A DNA stretch of 64,000 nt from Polydactylus sextarius. Taxonomy: Eukaryota > Chordata > Actinopteri > Polynemidae. A program made the position numbers and the translations under genes. Positions 1 through 13,000 of this stretch are shown here, in pieces (within the stretch, counting starts at the first letter, position 1; every line of letters begins with the position of its first letter). The notes under the pieces are model-generated. The model saw only the letters and a list, made by a program, of their open reading frames with translations. It did no database searches and was not told where the DNA came from. Where the stretch lies: positions 1,858,001 through 1,922,000 of the forward strand of contig CM028927.1 of assembly GCA_016801845.1 (NCBI GenBank), in the 5' to 3' direction.

Positions 1-189
1 ACAAAAAATATGAGGCGTGACCGCATGAAATCCTTCCATCGTCATACGTTCAGCGGTTTCGGAAAGAATTCACTTTTTTTTTTTTTTAAGATTTCACTGT
101 GATTTAGATTTAAGCTGAAGCTGATAAAAGTACCCACCTAAAAATCACAAAGGTAAATCTCTCATTTACAATAGTTTTCAGTAGAAGCA

Positions 190-480
190 GTTGAACCTTT
201 GCCACCAATTATAGCTTGAAGTCTTGTTGGGTTAAGTCTCCGCCAGCCAGGATGTGGGCACTTTATCCCATTCTTCCTGACAGATGGAAGCATATGTGAA
301 GTGACATCATCAGGTCTCTGTACAGATCAGCAGCAGGTTTTTCATCAAGGACCCTTTCTGGATTTGGCTTCAGTCGTCCGTTAACTCGACCCTGACCCAT
401 CATCACGTCTGTTTCATTCTTCCTGACCGACGGCCTTCTTGTGCGTTTCCTCAGTTTGGCCGTTCAACTCTGTCAGAGTT
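190..480 (-). mobile_element. Degenerate Tc1/mariner-like transposon remnant
   Basis: Stretches such as ttgccaccaattatagcttg, tttatcccattcttcctgac, gcaggtttttcatcaaggac and ttaactcgaccctgac match, from memory, the antisense strand of a very common teleost Tc1-like element whose transposase is encoded on the opposite strand. The copy is diverged and appears internally deleted, with no open transposase frame. Similarity may extend to about base 690 (aatacttttgcaaa). A search with fish Tc1 consensus sequences would settle it. Confidence 0.5.
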
Positions 481-1901
481 AACTTGTTGTTTTTTTATCA
501 CAGCGGCAACGCAGCTCGGTTCGTTCTGTGAATTGTGAAACACATAAAAGCTTTAGTAAATGTCCTGTCAATGACATTTGCCACAAATCTGTCAAGTTGT
601 AGAAACATCATGGTCTTTCATTCATTTTAAGCATGTTTATTTATTTATTATTTTTTTTAATTTTTTGGGATTTTTAATACTTTTGCAAAAATGTCTAATG
701 TTTGTAATCATGGGTTATTAAGTGCAGATTGTTTTTTTTTTTTTTCCATTTAAGATAAAATCTTCAAAACAGAATGCACTGTGTGAGTGAACGGTTCCGA
801 ATACCTCCTGTCGCCACTCTATATGCGTATTGTCATTTTGATGTAATGGAATGAAACAAAACGCTTCCAAACGTCATCATCCTTTCATAAGTCACCACTA
901 AAAGCATTTATCTCCTGCCGTGCATTAAGTATTAAATATCCTGCTCACCTTTTGAAAACAGCAGAAAAAGAAGCAGCCCAGGCTTTGGTGGTGGCGGCCG
1001 ACATGAATCTTTAATGAGTGAGGGTGGTGGGATATCAGTAAGCGAAGTTAAGTGCATTTTCTGGGTTTTTGGAGCAGGAAAAGTTATCCTGTAATGTACC
1101 GAGAGAGGAGGAGAGATGGATGCTCATTTACCACCGGTGTCAGGAGACCTTTCCTCGTGTCCTGCTGGGCTGCTTGCCTCGCTGTGTCTCCCGTCTCTAT
1201 TTTAAGAGCCTGATATTAAAGCCTAATTGTGTTCAGAGTTTTTAGGGACATCTCCCTCTTTTTTCCTGTGCCCCTCATTTTTTTTCCCTGTACTATGGCA
1301 TGCCAACAAATTCTTTAAAAATAGAATGCAATGCAAAGATTGTTTAAAATGGCTGCTTTTAAACATGCTCTTGTCTTCTCATTTCCGTTAATACAGTGCA
1401 GCGACCAGATGCAGCGGGTACATAGTTTTTTTTTTTTTTTTTTTTTACCAGCCTGTTAACATATCTCTACTGTGGCGATTGGCTGTAAAACATTCATTAA
1501 ATGTTATAGGCAAACTGCAAACAAAGGGTCAATCCGGGATATACGACCCTCATAACAACCCCAGTTATCCACTCTCTCCTCGGTAATAAAATCATACTGC
1601 TGCTGCCTGTCTGACACCACATCTGATGGCTCGTATGTGCTCCTTCACTCTGCCATTTGGCTTGTTAAAAGTTGACCTAGGATTGGCCCAATAAGAGCCT
1701 TGTTAAAGTTTGACCTGGAAGTGGGCCTGCATCTGTCTCTCTGCTTGTTAAAGCTCGGCTCTGTGTTTTGGCAGCCATCATTAGTCTGCAGGAAATGTTT
1801 GAGAACTGCACGCTGCCTGTTTTTTTTTTTTTTTTTTTTTTTTTGGTATATTGTGGGCAAAACAGTGGCCTTGCAGCACGACGAGAGGAGCGCATGGGTC
1901 T

Positions 1902-1933
1902 CACAACAGCAACAGCAACAGCAACAGCAACAG
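1902..1933 (+). repeat. CAACAG microsatellite
   Basis: About five tandem CAACAG hexamers. They lie in intron 1, so the glutamine-rich open frame over them is not coding. Confidence 0.9.
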
Positions 1934-2218
1934 ATTCTGAATATTTTAATTTAGTAATGCCACAATATTTGAGAAAATTAAATTAGATAATTTAATTGTA
2001 TAACGATAAGATAATTATTTGACATCCCAGTGAAATTTCCTCATTTTTCCAAAAAGTAATTTCAATATTTCTAGAAACTGTCTTTTTTGTATCCGTTACA
2101 TTATAGGTCATAACTGACTGATTCAAAATTCTACAAAGCAAATACAACACAGACGGAGGAATGATTCTACACTCAATGAATAAATAAATTAATAAATAAT
2201 AAATAAATAAAAGAGCCC

Positions 2219-2219
<1 letters not shown>

Positions 2220-2252
<33 letters not shown>

Positions 2253-2277
2253 ACACACAACAACAACAACAACAACA
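2220..2277 (+). repeat. Compound CA / CAA microsatellite
   Basis: A CA run with one TA interruption (2220-2257) passes into CAA triplets (2258-2277). Confidence 0.95.
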
Positions 2278-4569
2278 GCAACAATGCTTTAGTGAAGTAA
2301 AAAGCTGTCACCTCAGTGGCCATTCTTCTCGTCTGTCTTCTGTTTCATTTTTTGAAAATGTCCTGAACAATCTAGCCACTGTTGTTTTTATCAAATGCTA
2401 CTCAGACGGAAAGTGATAACACATTTCTATAGGGACTATTTTCAGCTGCGGATTAATACGCATTGGATTTTCTGCTGAGTTTATCTTTTATTTTACTGTA
2501 TGTGGGATTGAGTCAGCTAACTAAAGTGTGTGTGTTCATAATTTTTTGTCTTGATCCATATTTTTAGATTTCCTTTGCGGTGCACAGCTGCAACTGACAC
2601 CGATAGACGTTTATAAAAGTAAATCTCATTTTTCTGCAGCTGTAGCTATTTATAAGGCAGCTCATTCATTAGTGACAGGATCACGAGTATCACAGCTCAT
2701 TTCTTTCTGTCATATGTAATGCACCTCTGGCAAACATGACTGTAATTACAGCGAGCGTGCAGTCGACACAGTCGACGCCTCCTGAGCTGCCGTGTCGATG
2801 GGAGACTACGAGAGGTGAATGGATAGAAATCAAGCTTATAGATCTGCGGTTCGCATGAACCCGCCCCTCCACCGAGGGGCCGGGGTTTTAATTGCTGTCT
2901 GACCAGCGCTGGTTCTGTGTGAAGATGGGCCACGTTGATAGGAGAAGCAGAGGGGGATGGAATGGTTTTCTTTTTCTGTGGTTGTTGTATTGACAGGTTC
3001 TCATCCTGGAGGAGCTGATAAGAACATGGGATCCAGGGAGACACACAGAGAAGTGGATTGCATTTCAGAGCCAGGAATCAGAGCTGTTTTCGAGGACTAG
3101 TGAGGCTTAGATGTCCTGTGCTGACACTCGTCTGAGGACACAGGCGGGTTGAGATCTCACAGCTGACGTCTGACGGACGGAACAGCAGAGCAGGTGGCGC
3201 GTATGAGCAAAAGAGCTCGTAACCTTGTGGCATAAAAGAAACAGCTGTGTGCATAAGGAGCATCGTGTTCGAAATCAATGAGGGAAAGCGCATTGATTTA
3301 CAAAACAAAACACAAACACAGGGGACCTTTCTGCGTGCTTTATGTTCGGTCAGTGTTTGATCGCTGCTGCATTTACTGGAGCATCTGCTCACTAACAAAA
3401 AAAGGACTCGTTTCATTCATCCTTTATTTTTTCACTTTGGTTTAATGTCAGTTTGTAAAATTATTGAGCTTAATTAAGTTTTTATTAGGTTTTAATGATA
3501 GAAAGATGCAAACACTGCAAGTAATTATAGAGTCATTTGTGAGTCTAACTGTATAGTAATTTTCTTCTACTAATAAGCGTTCATAACTCATAAGAGTGAT
3601 GGAGGCTGATATCAATAATTTTGTCTTGTTGCTGCTGATATTTGTTTGACTCTTTTTATTCTTTTCAGCCTGAAAACTGCTTGACAACATCACAAGTCAC
3701 ACACAACAGTGAGATAAATGAGGTCACTGACAGAATGAAGAATTTAACAAACTGATTCGATAAAAAATATATGATGTGAGAAAAAAAAAAAAGGAGATTT
3801 TACTGCAGACTCTTTAGACCAATCCGGCTGAACTCTGGTTAGGCAGGACCCCTCATATATCAGAGCGGGATCAAATCACCGATCAATAGATGATGTGTAA
3901 TAAAAGCCCAATATCTGGGCACGCCGATACACGTATCTAACCCACGCATAAAATGACATCACGCCCAACAGTTGACCTATGCCTCTTATTCCTCCTTTTA
4001 ATCCTGTACACAAAGCTTCCAGCCTGAGGCTAGAGAATCTACAGCGGTGTAGGACAAATTACTCTATATGTGCCATAGATCTCACAGTCAGAAGTACATT
4101 ACCCCGACTGAGCTCCCCAGGTCGCCCAGTGAGAGATAATTGTGACCCCTGCTGAGAGGGAAGAGCCCAACTTACAGGAGCCACTTTCCATTGATCATAA
4201 GGCATCCAGTTTAAAGGCTTTTCCCTCCGAGGTATGTTGATAATCCTGCTCTCACTCCTGTGATGTTTTTCTTCGAACTTTTCTATTTCCGGTTGGCTGT
4301 CACGGCCAGCAGTAGGAGCTCCCTTGGCAGAGTTCAGTTCAGTTTTCCTGCAGGTTTTCTCAGTTCACAGAACGAAGAAATAAAAAGCGCAATAAGAACC
4401 TTCTGTGACATCATTCACTTTAGTTAATATTTCAGCTGTTTTTAAACAAGGTACCAAACTATTTCAACTTGATTCTTTTTTCTTCTTATGTTTTCACAAT
4501 TTAAAAGTTCCATTTGCAATTTTTTTGATTGCAAAAGTGACATATTTCTTATAAATATTTCTGTTGGCA

Positions 4570-4571
<2 letters not shown>

Positions 4572-4605
<34 letters not shown>

Positions 4606-4733
4606 CATGTACAACAGTAAAATTACTGCATGAAATGAATCGATGCCGGTCGATTGTTAAACCAGGATTTCTTTTTATCCAATCTGTCCCTTATTACAAA
4701 CCACAATAATAATAATAATAATAATAATAATAA
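4572..4733 (+). repeat. T29 homopolymer and AAT microsatellite
   Basis: An uninterrupted run of 29 T lies at 4572-4600, followed after about 100 bp of ordinary sequence by an AAT triplet run at 4704-4733. Confidence 0.95.
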
Positions 4734-6967
4734 TTACATCAACAGTTATTTATTATTAAACAGTAAAATGTCCTACAAAATCCTACAAATCTAATTGTTA
4801 GAATATAGTAGAATATTCTTCCACCTGCTCTTCGGCATTATGTGAAAACCCTGTCACATTTAACATTGTTTGTATTGAAACAGTCCTCGAGTCCCATGCA
4901 GCCCCTTCGCTCTCTCACTGTAGCAGTGTTATTTGGTTCCAGTCTACCTACTGTTAGACCTACTCTCTGCATAACACAAATAACCCCCCTGGCAATCTGT
5001 AGTGTCTGCCTCATTATCATATTTATTTAAAGTACCGTATGACCCATTTCATTCCAACATGGGCTCCTCTTGTCATGATTGAGTAGTCCCATATTTAAGG
5101 GTAGTCTCCGGAGATGCTGCTGTGCATAATGGGAACATTACTATTAAGCATAGTCACAGGCCTGTCCTTGTCATTAAAATGAAAAAAGAAACACTTGCTC
5201 TGTTCCTAACTACGCATTGTTTTAGGTTACAGTGACTGCATTATTACAGATCTGCTGCAGATTATTTTTACAAGCTGCAGACTGTGAGAGAGGAGCCCTC
5301 CATCTTTCCACGGAGGGTTTGTTGGAAATCCAAGTCACTCGATCAATGATCTGTCATGTAAGCAATATGAGATGAAATAGTGAATATGTTTGCCTGGTGG
5401 CTAGTGATATAGTACACAGAGTCATGCTGGTGAAGGGAAAGGTCTGTGGTGCTGCCCTTTGTAACGTGACCACTCTAATGGACCACATCTGATGAACGGT
5501 CATGATTGCGCCAATAATACACGGAGAAATCTGTCTGATTGCCAGGCATACACATCAGAGTGAGCTTTAATGGCCGAAACTGTCACTAAATGTCCCGAGA
5601 TTGTTGGCGATGGCCATTGGCCTGTGGCTGGTAATGGAAGATAAATAACAGGCTAGCGGTCCATCTCTGATCGGAGTTATCGAATGGTTTCCCTGGGATA
5701 TGTTTCTCTGGACTTGGCCACGTCTGGGCCGTATTGATCGCCCGCTTGCAAATTTATGGTTATGTTTCTTCAATTTGCACAAAGGCAAAAACATTGTTGT
5801 CTCTGCTGGCATCAATCATCGACTTCCTGCAGATGTGGCTGCGGCAGTCGCTCTGAGCTCTATCTGTCCCTCTGTCCCAGAGGGTCCAGCGTCTCCTTAT
5901 GTGACAACGTGAATGTCATCGCTGTTATTTTATACATCTAATTGACCGTGACCTTCTCAGTGCTTTACATTTAGGAAACGTTTATTGATAAGTGTTGCTC
6001 TCTGTTGCCTTCAACATGCTCCATGCTGACATGAACGTCTGTGTGCACTGACACAGATCACTGGTTTGTTGTTTCTAGATTATTCAGCTGATTTCAAGCA
6101 CATTATACTCACACCGCCATGCTTCACTTATGCTTATATGATGGCTATCTTAAAGCCATATTGTTTTCATGTGAAAACCCCTAGCCTAACCCACTCAGCC
6201 CTATAAGTCCATACTTTTGTCCCAAATTGATTTAACCTCAGCTCGGGCTTTAGCCTCAGATTTAGCTCCATCCCAACCTGGCAACCCTTGCCCCGCTCTC
6301 TGTCCCTACACTGTCTTGTTTAGCTCCAGTGCACCGGGTTTCATTACCTCTGCCTTAGTCAAATGGCTGGGAGCTCTGGACTGATATTTCAACTGAGACA
6401 TAATTAATGAGATGTGCATGTCTGGTTCTCTCTCCTCTGAGCAAAGCGTGGTAAAACGTCTGTTGGGACTGAGTGTAGCAGCAGGAAGAGGAGACGAGTT
6501 GCACTGCAGTTACTGAGGTGCAGCTTTGCTAGAACCACAATAACAAGCAATTTCATGTGTTCTGCAAGAGAAAAAAAAAAAAAAAAGTCATGCTGACTGT
6601 ATTGTCTTTGAATTGGCTGTACTGTTACTCTCTCTGTTACTTAACACTGCTTGTGCTTCTCTATATAGGACTTTGAAACACATCCATCAGTCTGATGCTC
6701 TGGCTTCACACTGACACTAAATATAATATTGCCTTAAGCGCAAGAATTTCTAAAAATAATCTACTGTACACAATGCCAACTTTTAAGAATACAGAATCAA
6801 ATACAAATAGTAAAACATAAAGAAATGTTGGCGTAGTGGTTTAAAATACCAGCAGGTTTAAAAACTGACAGCGATAGTGTGACTCGTCAAACATTGTGCA
6901 AATCATAATTCGGATATGATTCCTCCATTGTCGCTAAGCACTTGCTCATTGTGGAAATGTTGGGCTT

Positions 6968-7042
6968 TTCTATATAAAGTGCCTTGAGATAAGTGTTTTT
7001 ATGTTTTGGTGCTATGTGAATAAAATTGAATTGAATTGAATT
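6968..7042 (+). mobile_element. SINE/LINE-type 3' tail with TTGAA repeats
   Basis: The sequence tataaagtgccttgagataa, followed by ggtgctatgtgaataaaatt and three ATTGA/TTGAA units, is the characteristic 3' end of a widespread fish retroposon (consensus-like: GCGCCTTGAGATAA ... GGCGCTATATAAATAAAATTGAATTGAA). Only the tail is recognised; a 5' body was not identified. An A23 tract follows at 7068-7090. Confidence 0.6.
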
Positions 7043-10000
7043 CTACCGTTAGATAGACAGCTGATCTAAAAAAAAAAAAAAAAAAAAAAACTCAGTGCTT
7101 GATATGTCAAAGGAAACTGGCAAATTATCTGAAAACCATCTTTTAGCTTATAAACTCTTTTCTTTATTTTTCAATGCGAATATTATTTCACATATATTAT
7201 TATATACATTGCTCTAATTTAATAGGAGCAAATTGTTTTTTGGAGCATTTGTTGGATTAATAAAAGCACAAGCTTAAAGAAACAGGACTTTACAATGAAT
7301 GACCAAAATAACTGACTGATTAATTGATAATGAAAACAAATTATTTGCAGCTCTAATTTTTGATCACAGTATACTACATGTGTTGTGAATGTGTTGTGTT
7401 CCCACCATGAGATGTTACAGAGATGACCCAGTGTCAGATTTTTCTGTTTTTACTATGGCCTGAAGAGGCTGAAACTATTATATTCTTTCGCATCACCTGT
7501 TAAGTGTTTCACAGGTCTAAAAGTGCAAAAGTTGAGTTTTGTCTGAACTGCTGTCAAACGCTCAGAGCCAGGAATAGAACAGTTGTGAAACTAGGTATGG
7601 TATTTCCTGTATTTAAAATAAAGGTGGAGAGAGAGAGAGAAAGCTCCGACAGACAGAAACATGATTTGACATCAATATTTTATTTAACGCTCCCGCACAG
7701 TGTTCTAGTTGTTTTGCTCGTGTGGTTTATTCATTGAAAGCTCGGGAAAAGCAGAGGAATAAAAACACAGCAATTACAACAAAGTTACTGCAGCACAATG
7801 AATAAAGCCCAGCGGCAATGTTGAAATCATCATAAACAGGATATGTTACATTTTGCATAACAATATGTAATGATGGCTTCGGCTCTGCATAACAACATGA
7901 ATGCATTTAGAACCGGTCTGTGATCAACAATGTTTTCAATTATATCACTGACACACTTCGTCTTCAAACGAGTGAACCAGATATAGACGCTGTAAAATAA
8001 GTTCAGTGTTAACTCAGAGATAACCCTCCACCAGCTTTCACACTTGTTTAGTCTCTCTGCTACGAGGGTGGCTTCATTATTTCTGTAGCAAGTTGGACCA
8101 TTTGATGTCATGTGGGGAATTCAGTTTGATCAAATCTATTTTAAGAAGTGTTTTTATAAGTGCATTGTTATATTTTACGACTTAAAATGACCGGTTGATA
8201 GGAGTTTATTCTCCAGAAGTAGCACACTTAACAACATGTAACATGTGTCTGACCTTTAGCTGCTGAGATTCCATCCTATTATCACCTGCCTACAGTGGTG
8301 TTTCATACTCAAACTTCTACAGTGATTGTTTAATGGAGAGTTTTCAATGCCAAACCCTGACTTTTTATTATCTGTCACCGTCACAACACAATAACACTCC
8401 AGATGTTTTTGTGCAGATTTAAATAAACCATTATCCCTGTAAGGTGCAATTTAATTCTAACCGGCTCTAAGCTCCAACTTGGACCTGAACCGGGTGAACT
8501 TGACGACAGCGGTGGACAGCTGCCTCCTATGTTTTTCAGCACAGAGCTGCCGTGCTAATGATGTGCAGTGGGTGGTGACGCACTGAGGCATTACACATGC
8601 CTCTGCCATGGTGTGAGAATGGATTCTCACTTTCAGTCGACAAAAAGCCACGTCTTCAATGTGTTACACTGTGAACTGTCATCCTGAGGAGTATGCATAC
8701 CCTTCACAGTCCCTTGTTTTTTCCCATTTTCACAGCCTTATTTGCTCATACGTCTCAGGTCGTGGCTCTGACATTGACAACGCTGTCAAATATTACTGTC
8801 AGACAATATACGCAGAGCTTGAGTCCCGGCCTACATCTTTGAGATAAAGGGCACTGGAGGGAACATTGTCTTAAACTGCTATGTCTCACCTGGTGGTTAA
8901 GCTGCTCAGTAATTGGGAAACATTCCCTGTTATTTCAGTTTTTCTCCTCTCATTCAATTTTTCATTCCTGTTGTTGTTTTCTTCGCTCTGGTTGCTTTGC
9001 TTGATGGAAGCCGTGTGCCAGTGGGTGACAACACACAGCAAAATATGGTTAACATGTTTCGTGTGACACTTCAATTTCCTCTCTGTCAATCAGTGCAGCT
9101 GCTGTATCTCTCTTATTGCTCCACTAGACTGACAGCTCGCAATGGAACCAGATCTCAGTTAGTGGCAGAAACATGTGATTACACAAACCAGCATGCAAAT
9201 ACATGCGTAAATGCAAGTGAGACCTACATATACTCATGCTCATGCTGCAAATCTCCATCTCAACATGTCACGTTTAGGTTTGGACTGAGTCATGAAACAA
9301 GTGAAAACCCAGACACAAAGCTGGATCAAGACCTGAACCAGTTGTGTCTTTTAATCCTCGAATGAATTATTTTTTGTAGTGTACAAAAGAGCAGCCCTCA
9401 TGATTCATGTCAACACAGCTTGTTCTAAAATAATCTGAAATTCCCTCAAAATGGATTTTGTTTACAGTAAATCCTGCACAATCCGGCCACAGAGGTGAGG
9501 GCTCCTGAGCCCTCCTGTATGCCGTGCTGTGGCCTTGGAGAGATTGTCATAAAAATGGTGCGTCCTGGAGAGACAGCCGGCGGCGTTGCTGAGTCGACAG
9601 CCCCGCTGTGTTCTAGAGTAGTCCATTAGCTCTACCTGCCCCTTTTCTCCACAGGATCCCCACAGCACTAAATGAAGCCAGGCATATTTTCATCTTCCTG
9701 ACAGCCTGGCTGCAGCTGCAACCATGGGAGATGGAGGTCTGTGTCAGCCTGCACATTCTGCCACATTTCTGTTGGCAGGATTGGCCCAGATGCTGATGCA
9801 CAGACCTCTATTTATACAGGATTTAACTTTTTTGTTGCTTTTTCAGAGCAACGGATTTTATCACAGCAGGGAAAAGAAAGTTGTGGTCACCATATATTCC
9901 ATTCTCTGTAAGTTGTATTTACATAATGATGACATTGCTGGAGACCTTGACAATTTTATTTCTTGGGTGTTGAATTGCTCTAGAGGCAGAAATGATGATT

Positions 10001-13000
10001 GGAAATGTCATAGAAACACTGTATCTTGGTGAGTGTCCAATTAAAGCCCAATTAAGGAAGCTAGAAGTAAACTAATGTCTTTAAACTCCAGCTTCCCTCC
10101 ATGAGCTCAAATAAAGGAAGTAACTGCAGACTTGTCCATGTTAGCTAGTTAAATCTCCAAGTTCAAATGAGCCATACCAGCCTGTAGCTACAGTATCTAG
10201 GCAACATCAGAGAGCCAGTGGTGTAGTGGTAGCTCAGGAAGTTTCTACACAAATCTACACTCGCACTCATGTTCACAAACCACCAGCAGTGTGTCTGTTG
10301 AAGTGCTGTAAGGCAGAAACAGCGAGACCCTAACTCCAAAACTGTCTAACTCCAAAACAGAGTAACACATATGCCTGTTGACATCTGGCAACATCAGTAT
10401 CTGCAAAAACACAAAGCAGGAGTCTATCGTCTAGAAGTCCTGATTTAGAGGACTCACTGTGTGGTCAATAGAACATCATGAAATGATAGTAAACCATGGG
10501 TTGAATCAATTATTTAATCAGTGTCTTGATAAACAAGATAAAAATACATTTACTTTCTCTTTCTGGAACAACTGTAGCGTTTGTGATGTATTTTTGCTCA
10601 AATTTTTCTTAAGACTGACTCAGACCAAGCAAAACTCTGTGTGTGCTGATTAATCTTGTAAGATGCACCTGAAAGGCCAACAAAAAGACACTAAGTGCCC
10701 CTGAGTCAGGGTAGAAACAGTGAGAAGACTCAATAGACTGAGGTGATTTTATTGTTGCTGTCTCTTGAGCTCTGCACAGCCTCGTATTAGACATGAAGCT
10801 GATAATTACACTAGCGATTTTTTTTTTTTTTTTTTTTCATTTTGGCCAAGCAAACTGAAGATTTATCCACCTTACCATTTGGAGGAAAGTTCACAGTGAA
10901 CATTTTAAAGCCATAGGCTGTGTGTATAGAAGTACGGCCACCGTCATGATCACCCTGTATCCCAATTCCTCCATGTCAGCAGATGGAAACATGGACCAAA
11001 CAAAAACATCAATGGGTATGACAAATCATATTTTTCAGAGATGATTTGTGACATTTTAGGTAGTTATCACCGTCATGTATATTCATGACTGGTTTGGTTT
11101 TATTTAGTTATTTGACGCTGAAAATTGCAGTGACAGATAAGATTGACTCACAGTTGGATGGGTGGGTTTATCAGCGGGACTCAATATCATCCAGGATAAT
11201 GTGGCTTCATTTCGTACAGTGCGGGGAAATGGGGGCAGGTGTGATGTATTTTTGGCCACATGAGGGCGCTTCATCACACTTAAAATGGACAGTGTGAAGT
11301 TTCTGTGGCTAAAAATTAGCAATGTTAGCTTTTGGTGTGTCTTGTAAAAATGTCGGACCAGGCATGGAGGAACAACTTTAAAATGACTCTCTTAACCCTA
11401 ATACAGAGAGACTAGGTCTTCACTGTTGCACTGTGAACGCATACACTGGACATCATGAACAAGCTTCTTGTAGCAATGTAAGTTCAAACCCCAAAAAGTA
11501 ATTCAAACAGTCATTTACATCAGTCAATATGAAAATAATGACCAGCCCAACTTGTGTCTCAAGTCACCAAAGATTAACCAAAAGCTGTGAGTATCTAGAC
11601 AGAACTGTAAAAAGTGTAATGTTGCTGTCAAAACTACAAATGTGTATTTTACTGTAAGATCAGATATTTTTTGGCAGAAAACAAACCTTGTCCAGTCCAG
11701 TATCAGTGTATTTGTCTACAATATACCATCATTAAATGAACATCTCTGAATGACTCCTGATGACAGGTTGTTATAAACTGCAGCATGTCTGGATGCTTTA
11801 GAAGACACTGGCTTTGTGCAGCATCACTGTATGAATGAATGGTGCTGTAGTAGGTAAACACATTAGAGGTATTTGTCGCCAGTCGACTTAATGCTCGAAG
11901 AAGAAGAAGTGACTACACATTGTACACCGATTCATTCATAAATGAAAAAAAAACAGGGTGTTTTGTTGTTGCTGACAAACATTATTTTACTTCCATTTAA
12001 GTTTTCTACTCATATACATCATCATCCTTAGTGCTGCACATTAAGAACTAACTGAACCACCTGCCTCCAGCAAGTCTTTGTTTGTCTTGGAAAAAAAATG
12101 TTTGCAGAACAAAAACACTCCAATGTGCAGAAAGAAAGAAAGAACAGGTATAACCCCAGTTATACCTGGGGTATTTATGTGCGGTGTGAAGCTGCAGATA
12201 TCCAGGAGGAGAACGCTCTCTGAGGCGTGGAGGAGTTGTTGCAGCAGCTCTATCTTAAGCCACGGTGGTCTATACAAAGCCAAACACCTACTCAAGTCAG
12301 ACATACATTTATGAGTGGGTGAAAAGAAAAAAAAGTGCTCAGTCAAGAGCTATACATTGACTCATTTGTGCAAAGTGTAAACTAACACAGTACACACCAG
12401 TGCTCTTGCTAATAATTTTACTGTTTCATCTTGGAGCGAGCTCTCGTGAAAATGTGCTAATTATCTTTCCCATACTGCATCTCCATAGACTGTTATCACA
12501 ATTAAAGTTTTGTTCATTTGAGAACAGCCTTGAAAGCGACTCTCAGTAGTTTAAAGTCTACGCTCACGTCCGTGGAGGTTTTTACAGTCAACATTCGTGC
12601 TGTTAGAGAAGGACTTGAACTGAGAACTTACTTTGTTACAGCTCTCCCCTCCTGCCACTAGTCCCCTGCCCGCTTCACTTACAGCTTTAATTTTCTCCAC
12701 GCTGATATTGTTAGGAGTCACGGTGGAAGTTAGAGTGGCTGTGATGACGCAGGTTGTGAGAGCAGAAGTGTCACCCCCCTCTGGTGTGTGGTCGATAATG
12801 AGACTGAGAGAGCGGCATGAATAACTCTGTGAACTTTTTCATTTTCTTAATCTCTGTCCATAGGCCAGTCCAGTAACACTGAGTCATTATTTTCTATCAA
12901 CGAGATCGCTACTTGATCACACATATCACCTCCTATGGGGTAGGATAAAGGAGGGAAGGAAAATCCACTACACAAATGAAAAAAAAAAGCTCTGTAATTT

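Larger units (their letters stand above)
1..10000 (+). other. Intron 1, first part (noncoding)
   Basis: No coding exon, RNA gene or promoter was recognised. In particular I found no sequence able to encode the family N-terminus (MEEKYLPELMAEK-type), so exon 1 is inferred to lie upstream. Contents: a degenerate Tc1-like remnant near the left edge, A/T homopolymers (for example T tracts at 1820-1844 and 4572-4600), CAACAG, CA/CAA and AAT microsatellites, and a SINE-type tail at 6968-7042. Blocks of balanced composition at about 3890-4230 and 5540-5930 contain no simple repeats and might be conserved noncoding elements; that is only a guess from composition. Short open frames, such as 8913-9365, have no recognisable domains. 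Confidence 0.7.

Noticed and set aside
8913..9365. 150-codon open frame on the + strand in intron 1
   Set aside because: No recognisable domain and low-complexity hydrophobic start, with no splice or promoter support; expected by chance in 64 kb.
10201..10260. Phrase gtggtgtagtggtagctcag considered as a SINE head or tRNA-like sequence
   Set aside because: No matching B-box or tail follows; too short to support.
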